A stretch of DNA of 52,117 bases from Oscillospiraceae bacterium (GCA_020024215.1 JAHHUC010000004.1:1-52117); one strand, 5' to 3'; positions 8,648 to 17,524 are shown, numbered from the stretch's first letter. Made by a program: numbers and translations. The notes: generated by a model not told the origin, from the letters alone.

Positions 8648-8890
8648 TTAGAAAATCTGCCTAATGCTCTTAAACCTTAAAGCGGCAGGCTCGGTATTTA
8701 ATTTGTCGGCAACAATAGCCATAACCATAGCGGCATCTCTCAAGGTTGTGTTTTCCAAAATCACCTCGCCGGGCTTAGCCGGCATAGGGGGAAGCTTTTT
8801 AACCGGTTTTACATAGGGCACTCTGGGAAGATCCAGCATTTTATAGGGACTTTCAGGAAAGACTGCGCCCATGCTTCTTGCAATAGCCAT
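8648..8890 (-). CDS. Small soluble protein resembling the OadG (decarboxylase gamma) C-terminal tail
   Basis: An 80-residue protein. Residues 1-45 are proline-rich (PYVKPVKKLPPMPAKPGEV). Residues about 50-79 (RDAAMVMAIVADKLN..., then ALRFKSIRQI) resemble the short helical tail that ends oxaloacetate decarboxylase gamma subunits, which also close with a VRSIRR-like stretch. The membrane helix of normal OadG is missing. The start is ATG 8890 with AGGAGG 10 bases upstream; the frame's upstream GTG at 8911 overlaps the ribosome site itself. It lies between the carboxyltransferase gene and the 27-residue mini-gene, so it probably serves that complex, perhaps in assembly. The family link is a visual inference. 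Confidence 0.6.
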   Translation of the reverse strand: MAIARSMGAVFPESPYKMLDLPRVPYVKPVKKLPPMPAKPGEVILENTTLRDAAMVMAIVADKLNTEPAALRFKSIRQIF

Positions 8891-8910
8891 AATCTTAAAA
8901 CCTCCTGTCA

Positions 8911-10305
8911 CTAAGCCTTGCGGATGGAATATTTTACAGTTGTTCCCTGCTCCTTAGGAGCTGAGGAGGGATTTTCTCTCAGCTTGAAGAAGTTTTCAGC
9001 CTGCTGCGGGAATGCGATGAATGAGAGAACATCCTCATCGCTCTTTGCCTTTTTGCCCAATTCTTCCTTTGTCTTTTGGAACATAGGCTCCAATGTGTCG
9101 GCAAATCTGCCCTTTTTAGGCTCCTCGCCCTTTAATACAAGCTTTATAAGCTCCTGGCTGACCTCTCCGGGAGCCTGACCATATTCTCCCCTTACATAGG
9201 CCTTTACCTCGTTGGTTATCATCTTATATCTGCCTGCCAAAACATTCATAACAGCCTGAACTCCTGTTATCTGGCTGGTGGGTGTAACAAGCGGAGGATA
9301 TCCTAAGTCTGCTCTTACCCTTGGAATTTCAGCCAAAGCCTCGTCGAACTTATCCATGGCGTTCTGAGCTTTAAGCTGCGCAATAAGGTTGGAGAGCATG
9401 CCGCCGGGAACCTGATAAATGAGGGCATCTGTCTTTGTGCCCATTACATAAGGATCTAAAAGTCCGGATTTTATTGCTGTATCCTGAACCTTCTTGAAGT
9501 TGTCATTTGCCCTCTTTGCCATCTTGTCATCAAAGCTTACCTCATAGCCTAATTGGCGCAGAGAGTAGACAATGGATTCGGTGGGATACTGGCTTGTTCC
9601 GCCTGAGAGGGAGGAAAGAGCCGTGTCAATTACATCAGCCCCGGCCTCAACAGATTTAAGAAGTGTGAAGGGAGCAAGACCGGTGGTGCAGTGTGTGTGT
9701 ACCTGAACAGGCAGCTTAACCTCATCCTTTAATGCCTTTACAAGGTCAAAGGCCTCCTTAGGGCCCATAATTCCTGCCATGTCCTTTATGCAGATGGAAT
9801 CGGCGCCGAATTCCCTAAGTGTTTTTCCCAATTCCACAAATTTCTCCAGAGTGTGAACAGGGCTTTGGGTAAAGCATATGGAGCCCTGAGCGTGTCCGCC
9901 GTATTTCTTTACAGCTTCCATAGCCACTTTAAGGTTTCTCGGGTCATTAAGTGCGTCAAAAACCCTTACAATGTCAATGCCGTTTTTTATGGAACATTCC
10001 ACAAACTTGTCAATTACATCGTCAGAATAGGGGCGATAGCCCAAAAGGTTCTGACCTCTGAAAAGCATCTGAAGCTTTGTTTTAGGGCATGCCTCTTTTA
10101 TTTTTCTCAGCCTTTCCCAGGGGTCCTCATTGAGATAGCGCAGGCAGGAATCAAAGGTTGCACCTCCCCAGCACTCCAAGGAGTGATAGCCCACATTGTC
10201 CAAATCCTTCAAGGATTTTTCAAAATCAGAGAAGGGCATTCTTGTTGCAATCTGTGACTGCTGCGCATCGCGCAGTATGGTTTCGGTAATTCCAATCTTT
10301 GTCAT
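8911..10305 (-). CDS. oadA: Oxaloacetate decarboxylase alpha / pyruvate carboxylase subunit B carboxyltransferase
   Basis: A cytoplasmic TIM-barrel carboxyltransferase of the PycB/OadA family, which moves CO2 between oxaloacetate or pyruvate and biotin. Seen: ITETILRDAQQSQ with the metal-binding Asp, LQMLFRGQNLLGYRPYSD, SICIKDMAGIMGP with the active-site Lys, and VHTHCTTG with the metal His pair. The 464 residues cover the barrel and the PYC_OADA domain, then stop. The C-terminal biotin-carrier domain of long OadA proteins is absent, as in split systems. Start: ATG 10305 has AAGGAG 7 bases upstream; the ATG at 10311 is too close to it. No complete carrier, OadB pump or biotin carboxylase lies nearby, so partners must be encoded elsewhere. 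Confidence 0.9.
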   Translation of the reverse strand: MTKIGITETILRDAQQSQIATRMPFSDFEKSLKDLDNVGYHSLECWGGATFDSCLRYLNEDPWERLRKIKEACPKTKLQMLFRGQNLLGYRPYSDDVIDKFVECSIKNGIDIVRVFDALNDPRNLKVAMEAVKKYGGHAQGSICFTQSPVHTLEKFVELGKTLREFGADSICIKDMAGIMGPKEAFDLVKALKDEVKLPVQVHTHCTTGLAPFTLLKSVEAGADVIDTALSSLSGGTSQYPTESIVYSLRQLGYEVSFDDKMAKRANDNFKKVQDTAIKSGLLDPYVMGTKTDALIYQVPGGMLSNLIAQLKAQNAMDKFDEALAEIPRVRADLGYPPLVTPTSQITGVQAVMNVLAGRYKMITNEVKAYVRGEYGQAPGEVSQELIKLVLKGEEPKKGRFADTLEPMFQKTKEELGKKAKSDEDVLSFIAFPQQAENFFKLRENPSSAPKEQGTTVKYSIRKA

Positions 10306-10591
10306 TTCCATTCTCCTTACAAAAAATTTGATATCGCCTTATTTACACATTAAAATTAACATATATTGTCGGATTTTTCAACCTGTATTTGCAAATAGAA
10401 GAAATAAACAGCAGATGACAACAGGGTTTTGAAAACGGATTGAAAATTTATGTGAAAACAAGCCAAAGTGTATAATTTTTTTTGGATTCTTCTACATTTA
10501 GGATAACTGTATTTTGTTGATTAAATATAAAAATTATCTTATAATAAAATAAAAATCGTTATTTACCTGCTATAAAGGGGGATTTTAGAAT

Positions 10592-11809
10592 ATGCACTGC
10601 ACAAGAAAAATAACAGATCGGCTCTATTATGTGGGAGGGGATGACAGAAGGCTTTCTCTCTTTGAAAATATACACCCTGTACCCTTTGGGATAAGCTATA
10701 ATTCCTATCTTCTTTTAGGAGACAAGACCATCCTTTTTGATGCTGTGGATTGGTCCTACTGCCGCAATTTTCTCGACAATATAGAGCATCTTTTAAACGG
10801 CAGAAAGCTGGATTATATAGTTGTGAATCATATAGAGCCTGACCACGGCGCGTCCATGGAGGAGGTGCTTTTAAGATATCCTGACATAAAGATAATTGCC
10901 ACAGAAAGAGCATTCTTATTCATGCGCCAGTTTGGCTTTCATATAGACGGCCATGAGCAGCTTGCAGTAAAAAATGATGATGTAATTGATTTAGGCAGCC
11001 ACCGTCTTAAATTTATAACCGCCTCTATGGTACACTGGCCCGAGGTAATGTGCACCATAGAGCTTGAAACGGGCGCAATTTTTACCTCTGATGCCTTTGG
11101 AAGCTTTAAATCGCTCGATGGCAGGATATTCAATGATGAGGTTGATTATGAAAGGGAATTTTTGGATGAAGCCAGAAGATACTATTTCAACATAGTGGGA
11201 AAATACGGCGTTCAGGTGGCAGCTCTTTTAAAGAAAGTTGAAGAGTATAGGGATAATATCAAGCTTATCTGCCCACTTCACGGACTTGTTTGGAGAAGCA
11301 ATCTGGATTATATTTTAAAAATTTATGACAAGTGGAGCAGATATGAAAGCGAGCAAAAGGGCGCAGCCGTGGTGTATGCCTCCATGTACGGCAACACCGA
11401 AAACGCAGCCTTTTATCTGGCTTCATCACTTTGCGAGAAAAATATGAGCAATGTAAGGCTTTTTGATGTTTCAAAGACAGATATGTCACTGATAATTGCA
11501 GAGTGCTGCAAGCTTTCTCATATAGTATTGGCCTGCTGTACATACAATTTCGCAATTTATCCTCCGATGGAAAGCCTTCTGCACCATTTTAAGGGCATCG
11601 GGCTTAAAAATAAGACCTTTGCCGTCATTGAAAACGGAACATGGGCAATAAAATCGGGAGATCTTATAGAAAAATATATTTCAGAGGAAATAAAGAACAA
11701 CAAAATAATAGAGGGAAGGGTTACTGTCACCTCGTCTCCTGATGAAAACAGGCTCAGGGAGCTGGAGGCTCTTTCTGAGAGGATAGTTCTGTCCATAAAC
11801 GAAAAATAA
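10592..11809 (+). CDS. fprA: FprA-type flavodiiron protein (A-type flavoprotein)
   Basis: A 405-residue flavodiiron protein that reduces oxygen (and in some members nitric oxide) to protect anaerobes. The N-terminal metallo-beta-lactamase-like domain holds the diiron ligand set: NHIEPDHGAS, MVHWPEVM, TSDAFGSF and CPLHGLVW. The C-terminal flavodoxin domain begins near residue 255 with VVYASMYGNTENA, the FMN phosphate loop. There is no C-terminal rubredoxin extension, so an external electron donor is needed. GGGGG lies about 12 bases before the ATG. It is divergent from the carboxyltransferase operon, monocistronic, and followed by a hairpin at 11854-11907. Confidence 0.95.
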   Translation: MHCTRKITDRLYYVGGDDRRLSLFENIHPVPFGISYNSYLLLGDKTILFDAVDWSYCRNFLDNIEHLLNGRKLDYIVVNHIEPDHGASMEEVLLRYPDIKIIATERAFLFMRQFGFHIDGHEQLAVKNDDVIDLGSHRLKFITASMVHWPEVMCTIELETGAIFTSDAFGSFKSLDGRIFNDEVDYEREFLDEARRYYFNIVGKYGVQVAALLKKVEEYRDNIKLICPLHGLVWRSNLDYILKIYDKWSRYESEQKGAAVVYASMYGNTENAAFYLASSLCEKNMSNVRLFDVSKTDMSLIIAECCKLSHIVLACCTYNFAIYPPMESLLHHFKGIGLKNKTFAVIENGTWAIKSGDLIEKYISEEIKNNKIIEGRVTVTSSPDENRLRELEALSERIVLSINEK

Positions 11810-11853
11810 AAAAAATAAAGGAAAAGGATAAAATCGGAATATATCCGAAAATT

Positions 11854-11907
11854 AAGGGAAGCATATGCTGTAACAAAGATTAAAAAAATATATGCTCCCT
11901 TTCTTTT
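11854..11907 (+). terminator. Probable terminator of fprA
   Basis: AAGGGAAGCATAT (11854-11866) pairs with ATATGCTCCCTTT (11889-11901), with one bulged base, followed by CTTTTCC. Confidence 0.55.
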
Positions 11908-12028
11908 CCCACTTAAAGCCTTTTTTGCGTCAAATTTTCAGCACATGGGATAAAAACAGCTTATTTCAGGCTTTCTTATACCAAAAATAAGCTGTTAAAA
12001 CTTTTTTATGTTTTTTTCAAAAAAAGTA

Positions 12029-12057
12029 TTGACAAACCCCTATCTCATGTATATAAT
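12029..12057 (+). promoter_or_regulatory. Consensus sigma-A promoter of the tRNA pair
   Basis: TTGACA (12029-12034) and TATAAT (12052-12057) with a 17-base spacer match the vegetative promoter consensus exactly. The start point would fall near 12064, about 28 bases before tRNA-Met. Confidence 0.9.
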
Positions 12058-12091
12058 AAAACTTGTTCGCTGAACAAATGCGGTGAAAAAT

Positions 12092-12168
12092 GGCGGTGTA
12101 GCTCAGTTGGCTAGAGCATTCGGTTCATACCCGACAGGTCGGTGGTTCAAGTCCACTCGCCGCTACCA
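12092..12168 (+). tRNA. tRNA-Met (anticodon CAU)
   Basis: A 77-base cloverleaf with GGCGGTG/CGCCGCT acceptor stem (G1-U72 wobble), GCTC/GAGC D-stem, CAT anticodon at about 12127-12129, a GGTTCAAGTCC T-arm, and encoded CCA. It lacks the three consecutive G-C pairs typical of initiator anticodon stems, so it is elongator Met (or a CAU tRNA modified for Ile). Confidence 0.93.
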
Positions 12169-12175
12169 TATAGAT

Positions 12176-12251
12176 GGCCCGTTGGTCAAGCGGTCTAAGA
12201 CACCGCCCTTTCACGGCGGTAACACGAGTTCAAATCTCGTACGGGTCACCA
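12176..12251 (+). tRNA. tRNA-Glu (anticodon UUC)
   Basis: A 76-base cloverleaf, acceptor GGCCCGT/ACGGGTC, anticodon TTC in the loop CTTTCAC with the CCGCC/GGCGG stem, T-arm GAGTTCAAATCTC and encoded CCA. It lies 7 bases after tRNA-Met and is on the same transcript. Confidence 0.95.
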
Positions 12252-12258
12252 ATAAAAG

Positions 12259-12290
12259 CTCGATTCCAAAAGGGATCGGGTTTTTTCTTT
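12259..12290 (+). terminator. Intrinsic terminator of the tRNA operon
   Basis: CGATTCC-AAAA-GGGATCG is followed by GGTTTTTTCTTT. A second A/T-rich hairpin with a T-run follows at about 12300-12330 and may act as backup. Confidence 0.85.
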
Positions 12291-12404
12291 ATGCAATTAA
12301 ACCGAAGAAATTTTTTTCTTTCGGTTTTTTACTTTTTATTGAACCTTTTTAAGCTTCTGATTGTTTTAACAGTGAGGCCTTAAAATTTAAAAAGGGGTGG
12401 TGTG

Positions 12405-12875
12405 ATGAAGATAAATCCGCAGCAGGTTGTGGAAAGCTATGCTGATATGGTGTACAGAATAGCCTTGACGCATACAGGATGCAAGGAGGATGCAGAGGAT
12501 ATTTTTCAGGAGGTTTTTATTTCTCTTCTTAAAAATTCCGCAAGGATAGAGGATGAAAAGCACCTTAAATTCTTTCTTATAAGAACAACCATAAACAAAG
12601 CCAAAAATCGCTCTGTGTGTTTTTGGAAACGGAAGGTTATATTAAAGGAAGATGGGCAGGAAGATGCTTTCCCTCTCAAGGAATTGGAGGAATTGAGGCA
12701 GGAGATAAAAGCACTTTCTCCCAAATTAAGGGATGTGGTGTACCTTCATTATTATGAGGGATACTCCTTGGAGGAAATATCCCAAATTCTTAAAATAAAA
12801 GAGGGAACAATAAAATCCCGACTTTTTAACGCAAGAAAAATTTTGAAATTGAAGCTTACAGAGGGGGAGAGCTGA
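12405..12875 (+). CDS. ECF-type RNA polymerase sigma factor
   Basis: A 156-residue ECF sigma factor. Region 2 (YADMVYRIALTHTGCKEDAEDIFQEVF) binds the -10 element and core polymerase. Region 4 (LREIKALSPKLRDVVYLHYYEG... with the helix-turn-helix SLEEISQILKIKEGTIKSRL) binds the -35 element. The start is ATG 12405 with AAAGGGGTGG just upstream; a GTG at 12402 is in frame. Its TGA overlaps the next gene's ATG by one base, so the two are translationally coupled and the neighbour probably controls it. The target genes are unknown. Confidence 0.93.
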   Translation: MKINPQQVVESYADMVYRIALTHTGCKEDAEDIFQEVFISLLKNSARIEDEKHLKFFLIRTTINKAKNRSVCFWKRKVILKEDGQEDAFPLKELEELRQEIKALSPKLRDVVYLHYYEGYSLEEISQILKIKEGTIKSRLFNARKILKLKLTEGES

Positions 12876-13843
12876 TGGAAAAAATAAAAGCGCCCGAAGG
12901 ACTTAAAAGAGAGACAATAGCTGTTTTGGAGAGAAGGAAAAATATAAGCTCTGCAAGGAAAATTCCAACCTTTGCTCTGACGCTGATTGCAGTGCTTACT
13001 TTGTCTTTTACAGCCTTGGGAATGGATCTTTTTTCGGGCTTATCAGGTGACGAGCTGAGCTTAAGCGCAGAGTATAGGGAAAACGGCATAGTTGATGTAA
13101 AAATTAAAAATCTTTCTCAAAAGGAGTTGAAGCTTTCAAATAAGGTAAGGCTTATGAGGTGGCAGGACAGCTTGGAAATAGGCACATACAGCGTAAATAT
13201 TCCCCCAATAAAAAGCAATGAGGAAATATTGATAAATGTAAATATACCGGATTACAAGGAAAAAAAGCTTTTGGAGCCTTTAGAAAGCGGCGATCACTAT
13301 TATTTTGTTTTTACAAATAATAATTTTCTCCACGGATATGACTATATGGCAAGCTTTAATTTTACTTCACAAAGAGAACCGGTGATAAAGCAGGAGCAGC
13401 AGCCCCAAAAGGAAATAATAATCAAAGAACAGGCAGACAGTCAGCAGGTGCTTAACATAAAGGAAAATTTTAAAATAGCCGCTCCTTTAGACCATATGGA
13501 AATTACAGCTCCTTACGGATTTAATGAAACTTCCCAAAATTTTAATGAGGGAATAAGCCTTAAATGCAAAGAGGGTGACGATGTAAGAGCCATTTCAGAC
13601 GGAGTTGTCACAGAGACAGGAAAAAGCGGCAGCTATGGAATATATGTTGTCATAGACCACGGTAAGGGCTTTAAGAGCCGCTGCTGCCATCTTTCTGCAA
13701 ATATCAAGGAAAAGGGTGAAAAGGTTGCAGCAGGAGAAATAATTGCAAGGTCGGGAAGAACAGGAAAAGCTGTGGGAGACTGCCTGGAGCTTATTACCTC
13801 TTTGGACGGCAAAATATTTGACCCCACTTTGATATTGGAATAA
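12875..13843 (+). CDS. Membrane-anchored protein with degenerate LytM (M23) domain; probable anti-sigma factor
   Basis: A 322-residue protein: a cytoplasmic head (about 1-28), one membrane helix (about 29-50), an Ig-like beta domain (about 60-165), a Gln/Glu/Lys-rich linker (170-195) and a LytM/M23-like domain (about 200-322). The LytM fold signs are clear (ITAPYGF, EGDDVRAISDGVV, YGIYVVIDHGKGF, HLS, GEKVAAGEII). However, three of the usual zinc/catalytic residues are gone: the HxG-D site reads N224-E-G-I-S228 and the LHFE site reads LELI. Only H272 remains. It is likely a non-catalytic sensor. Coupling to the sigma gene suggests an anti-sigma role for the short cytoplasmic head; this is inferred. 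Confidence 0.78.
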   Translation: MEKIKAPEGLKRETIAVLERRKNISSARKIPTFALTLIAVLTLSFTALGMDLFSGLSGDELSLSAEYRENGIVDVKIKNLSQKELKLSNKVRLMRWQDSLEIGTYSVNIPPIKSNEEILINVNIPDYKEKKLLEPLESGDHYYFVFTNNNFLHGYDYMASFNFTSQREPVIKQEQQPQKEIIIKEQADSQQVLNIKENFKIAAPLDHMEITAPYGFNETSQNFNEGISLKCKEGDDVRAISDGVVTETGKSGSYGIYVVIDHGKGFKSRCCHLSANIKEKGEKVAAGEIIARSGRTGKAVGDCLELITSLDGKIFDPTLILE

Positions 13844-13952
13844 AATCCGCTTAAAGTAAAGCCTTCAGTATAATTTAGCTTGCAGGGCGGATAATTTACT
13901 TAATTTGCAGGAAAGATTCAAAGCCACAGCTTAATCAAAATCAAATAAACCA

Positions 13953-13998
13953 AAAAAGACTGCTTATGCATCCATATGGGTGCAAGCAGTCTTTTTAG
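13953..13998. terminator. Bidirectional terminator between the sigma operon and the liv operon
   Basis: AAAAAGACTGCTT (13953-13965 region) pairs with AAGCAGTCTTTTT (13984-13996), with T-runs for both directions. It lies between two convergent operons. Confidence 0.85.
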
Positions 13999-14054
13999 CA
14001 TATCAAGTATTTTTAAAAGAGTGTAATTGTCTGATTATAAAGAGGGCCTAATGC

Positions 14055-14756
14055 CTAGCCGCCCAAATAAGCCTTTTTAACCGTGTCGCTTTCTGCCAGA
14101 TCTTTTCCTGTTCCGGATAGAACAACCTTGCCGGATTCTAAAACATATGCCCTGTTTGAAATTCTAAGGGCCATTTCCGCATTCTGCTCTACCAGCAAAA
14201 TGGTGGTTCCTCCCTTGTTAAGCTCTCTGATAATGTCAAAAATCTGCTGGACAAGTATGGGCGCAAGCCCCATAGACGGCTCATCGAGTATAAGCAGCTT
14301 GGGGCGGCTCATCAAAGCTCTGCCCATAGCAAGCATCTGCTGTTCTCCGCCTGACAGGGTTCCTGCCTCCTGATTGAGCCTTTCTTTAAGTCTGGGGAAC
14401 CTTTGGAACACGCCGGATAAATCCTTTTCAATCTCCTTGTCCTTTCTTGTGAACGCCCCCATTTCAAGGTTTTCCTTTACAGACATATGCAGAAACACCC
14501 TTCTTCCCTCCGGGACATGGGCTATGCCCTTTGTCACCAGAGAAAAGGGCTCTATATGGCTTATATCCTCGCCCATAAATTCTATAAAGCCGGTTTTTGA
14601 CCTTAAAAGACCGGATACAGTCTGCAAAATGGTGGATTTTCCTGCGCCGTTGGCACCTATAAGCGAGACTGTCTCACCGCTGTTGACCTCGAAGCTAACA
14701 CCCTTTATGGCGTGGATGTTGCCGTAATATACATTTATATCATTTACCTTCAGCAT
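14055..14756 (-). CDS. livF: Branched-chain amino acid ABC transporter ATPase LivF
   Basis: A 233-residue cytoplasmic ATPase that powers branched-chain amino acid uptake. Walker A GANGAGKST, signature LSGGEQQMLAMGRAL, and Walker B LLILDEPSMGLAP (the SMGLAP ending is typical of LivF). Last gene of the liv operon; it overlaps livG by 7 bases, which suggests translational coupling. Confidence 0.95.
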   Translation of the reverse strand: MLKVNDINVYYGNIHAIKGVSFEVNSGETVSLIGANGAGKSTILQTVSGLLRSKTGFIEFMGEDISHIEPFSLVTKGIAHVPEGRRVFLHMSVKENLEMGAFTRKDKEIEKDLSGVFQRFPRLKERLNQEAGTLSGGEQQMLAMGRALMSRPKLLILDEPSMGLAPILVQQIFDIIRELNKGGTTILLVEQNAEMALRISNRAYVLESGKVVLSGTGKDLAESDTVKKAYLGG

Positions 14757-15601
14757 GCTTTTTCCGCCTTCTTTCCCAGATAAGCCTCTATGACATCGGG
14801 ATTGTTTTTTATTTCATCGGGTGTCCCCTTTGCTATTATTCTGCCGTAATTGAGAACTGCGATGCCCTCGCATATGCCCATTACCAGATTCATGTCGTGC
14901 TCTATGAGCATAACTGCTATTTTGAATGTGTCCCTTATTTTTCTTATCTGCTCCATAAGCTCGGCTGTCTCAGAGGGGTTCATTCCCGCTGCCGGCTCGT
15001 CCAAAAGCAATATGCCGGGGTTTGTTGCCAACGCTCTTACAATTTCCAGCTTTCTTTGATCTCCGTAGGGCAATGCTCCTGCCCTCTGATTTGCCGTGCT
15101 TTCCATGTTGAAAAAGCCTAAAAGCTCAAATGCCCTTTCATCTGCCACCTTTTCTGCCTTAGAATAGCCGAACATATGTGTAAAGGAGGAAAAAAGGTTG
15201 GTGTGGCAGGAGTTGTGAAGCCCCACCTTTACATTGTCCAAAACGCTCATATTCTGAAAAAGCCGTATGTTCTGAAAGGTTCTGGCAATGCCCATCCGGT
15301 TGACCTCTTCCGGTGTCTTTCCCATTGTTGCTTTGCCGTCTAAGACTATTGCTCCGTAGGTTGGCTTGTAGACATTGGTCAAAAGATTGAAAACCGTGGT
15401 TTTTCCTGCTCCGTTAGGGCCTATAAGCCCGCATATCTCGGTTCTGCCCACAGAAATATCAAAATTTCTTAAAGCTGCAAGGCCTCCGAAATCAATCCCC
15501 AGCTGCTGTGCGTGAAGTATGGGTGTTTTGTCTATATCCGATTCCGGCATTATGGATTTTGAAGGAACCGGAACCATTTTGCGTGTTTTATTCATTTGCA
15601 T
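14750..15601 (-). CDS. livG: Branched-chain amino acid ABC transporter ATPase LivG
   Basis: A 283-residue ATPase with Walker A GPNGAGKTT, a LivG-type signature region LPYGDQRKLEIVRAL, Walker B LLLDEPAAGMNP and the C-terminal YLGKKAEKAC tail. The N-terminal 28 residues precede the ABC core (HAQQLGIDFGGL) and are longer than usual. ATG codons at 15601 and 15595 are both possible; AAGG spacing slightly favours 15595. It overlaps the end of livM. Confidence 0.94.
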   Translation of the reverse strand: MQMNKTRKMVPVPSKSIMPESDIDKTPILHAQQLGIDFGGLAALRNFDISVGRTEICGLIGPNGAGKTTVFNLLTNVYKPTYGAIVLDGKATMGKTPEEVNRMGIARTFQNIRLFQNMSVLDNVKVGLHNSCHTNLFSSFTHMFGYSKAEKVADERAFELLGFFNMESTANQRAGALPYGDQRKLEIVRALATNPGILLLDEPAAGMNPSETAELMEQIRKIRDTFKIAVMLIEHDMNLVMGICEGIAVLNYGRIIAKGTPDEIKNNPDVIEAYLGKKAEKAC

Positions 15602-16574
15602 TTGCCTTCACCTTGCCCTTTCCCTTAAAGCTGATTCTTGAAAGGAGACTGCTTCTTATATCCTTCCACCTCTGTGAGGAGCCGAGTATTGTGATGATTA
15701 TGAGGACAACAGAGTATATGAGCATCCTGTAATCGCTTAAAAATTTAAGTGATTCCGGCAGCACCGTCAGCACGCAGGCTGAAAGGATAGAACCGTTGAT
15801 ATTTCCGATTCCTCCTAAAACAACCATTACCAGAATTTCAATGGAGCGGTTGTAATCGAAGGCTCCGGCTGTGAGTATGGAAAAATTGTGCCCTGTCAGA
15901 ACTCCGGCTGCTCCTGCAAAGAATGCGGAGATGACAAATGCCATAAGCTTGTAGAGATTTATGTCAACTCCGCAGCTTTGTGCGGCGATAAGATTTTCCT
16001 TTAGGGAGTGTATTGCTCTTCCGTGCTTGGAATCTGCCAGATTTGTTATTACAAAATAGGTTATGAGAACAATTGAGAATGCCCATGCAAAGGAGGAATC
16101 CTGCGGTGTGCCTTTAAGACCGGAGGCACCTCCTGTAAAATCCAGATTTATGATGACGCTTCTTATTATTTCTCCGAATGCCAGAGTGACTATTGCCAAA
16201 TAATCCCCCTTGAGCCTTAAAACCGGTATTCCTACAATAAGCCCGAAAAAGGAGGCTGTAAGTCCGCCTGCTGCCATAGCAAGGGGGAATCTTATAAATG
16301 TGGGCAGCACAGCTTCAAAATGAATTGAGAAAAGGCATCCGGCATATGCGCCCACCGACATAAAGCCTGCATGGCCCAGAGAAAGCTCACCTAAAAAGCC
16401 TATTACAAGATTTAAGGAAACCGCCATGATGATGTTTATGCATATGGGAACCAGAAGAGATCTCATGTGCCTTGAAACAATTCCTGTTTCAACTCCTATG
16501 GTGACAAGCGCAAAAACACCTATGAGAACAATATAGGTCATGTATCTGTTTAACAGCTGTTTTTTTGTTTTCAT
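15588..16574 (-). CDS. livM: Branched-chain amino acid ABC transporter permease LivM
   Basis: A 328-residue integral membrane permease with about eight to ten hydrophobic segments. The family region GFLGELSLGHAGFMSVGAY and the cytoplasmic loop with LKGDYLAIVTLAFGEIIR identify LivM. The basic tail (FKGKGKVKANANE) runs into the start of livG. Confidence 0.93.
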   Translation of the reverse strand: MKTKKQLLNRYMTYIVLIGVFALVTIGVETGIVSRHMRSLLVPICINIIMAVSLNLVIGFLGELSLGHAGFMSVGAYAGCLFSIHFEAVLPTFIRFPLAMAAGGLTASFFGLIVGIPVLRLKGDYLAIVTLAFGEIIRSVIINLDFTGGASGLKGTPQDSSFAWAFSIVLITYFVITNLADSKHGRAIHSLKENLIAAQSCGVDINLYKLMAFVISAFFAGAAGVLTGHNFSILTAGAFDYNRSIEILVMVVLGGIGNINGSILSACVLTVLPESLKFLSDYRMLIYSVVLIIITILGSSQRWKDIRSSLLSRISFKGKGKVKANANE

Positions 16575-16584
16575 CTTCTGTCAC

Positions 16585-17460
16585 CTAAACCTTTTCATTG
16601 ATTGCCTTGCCCATAAGACCGGTGGGCTTTATTAAAAGTACCAATATGAGAACGCCGAATACAATAGCATCCGAAAGCTCGGTTGAAATGTATGCCTTTG
16701 ACATATTTTCGATTACACCCAGAAGAATACCTCCAAGCATGGCTCCGGGAATTGAGCCTATTCCGCCGAAAACCGCTGCCACAAATGCCTTTATTCCGGG
16801 CATAGAGCCTGAATAGGGGCCGATAAAGCCATAGGTTGCGCCAAAGAAAATTCCGGCTATCGAAGCAAGTGCGGAGCCTATTGCAAATGTGATGGAAATG
16901 GTTCTGTTTACGCTTATGCCCATAAGCTCGGCAGCCTGCTTATCCTCTGACACCGCCCTCATGGCTTTTCCCATAGTTGTTCTGTTGATAAAAAAGGAGA
17001 GGGCAGCCATAAGCACGAAGGAGCAGGCAAGGGTTGCCGCTGCCTCGCCGCTTATGGTTAGAGAGCCTATTTTAATTGGGGGGATATCTATTATGTGGGG
17101 AAAGCTTCTCTGGTTGGGCCCGAAAATCAAAAGTGCTGTGCTCTGCAAAAAATAGCTTACTCCGATAGCTGTTATGAGAACTGAGAGAGGAGGGGCTTTT
17201 CTCAACGGCTTATAGGCGATTTTTTCTATCAGCACGCCCACCAGAACGCAGACCACCACAGAAAGAATTATTGTGACAAATACGTTCATCCCCCATGTGG
17301 AAAAGGCGACAACACAGGTAAAGGCGCCCACCATTATGATGTCGCCGTGGGCAAAGTTCAGCATTTTTGCAATTCCGTAGACCATTGTATAGCCTAGGGC
17401 TATGAGGGCATAAATGCTGCCCACGGAAAGTCCGCTTATAAGTGTAGAGAGAAAATCCAT
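16585..17460 (-). CDS. livH: Branched-chain amino acid ABC transporter permease LivH
   Basis: A 291-residue permease with many membrane segments. LivH is recognised by GLSVGSIYALIALGYTMVYG, the NFAHGDIIMVGAF motif near the N-terminus and AVFGGIGSIPGAMLGG near the C-terminus. AGGAG precedes the ATG. It lies 10 bases upstream of livM and is clearly co-transcribed. Confidence 0.95.
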   Translation of the reverse strand: MDFLSTLISGLSVGSIYALIALGYTMVYGIAKMLNFAHGDIIMVGAFTCVVAFSTWGMNVFVTIILSVVVCVLVGVLIEKIAYKPLRKAPPLSVLITAIGVSYFLQSTALLIFGPNQRSFPHIIDIPPIKIGSLTISGEAAATLACSFVLMAALSFFINRTTMGKAMRAVSEDKQAAELMGISVNRTISITFAIGSALASIAGIFFGATYGFIGPYSGSMPGIKAFVAAVFGGIGSIPGAMLGGILLGVIENMSKAYISTELSDAIVFGVLILVLLIKPTGLMGKAINEKV

Positions 17461-17524
17461 AAAAACAACTCCTAGTTCAGGGCCTGCTCCCTTTGTTCAA
17501 AAGGGAGCAGACTGTATTTGATTA

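Noticed and set aside
12092..12168. tRNA-Met as an initiator tRNA
   Set aside because: The anticodon stem lacks the three consecutive G-C pairs characteristic of initiators.
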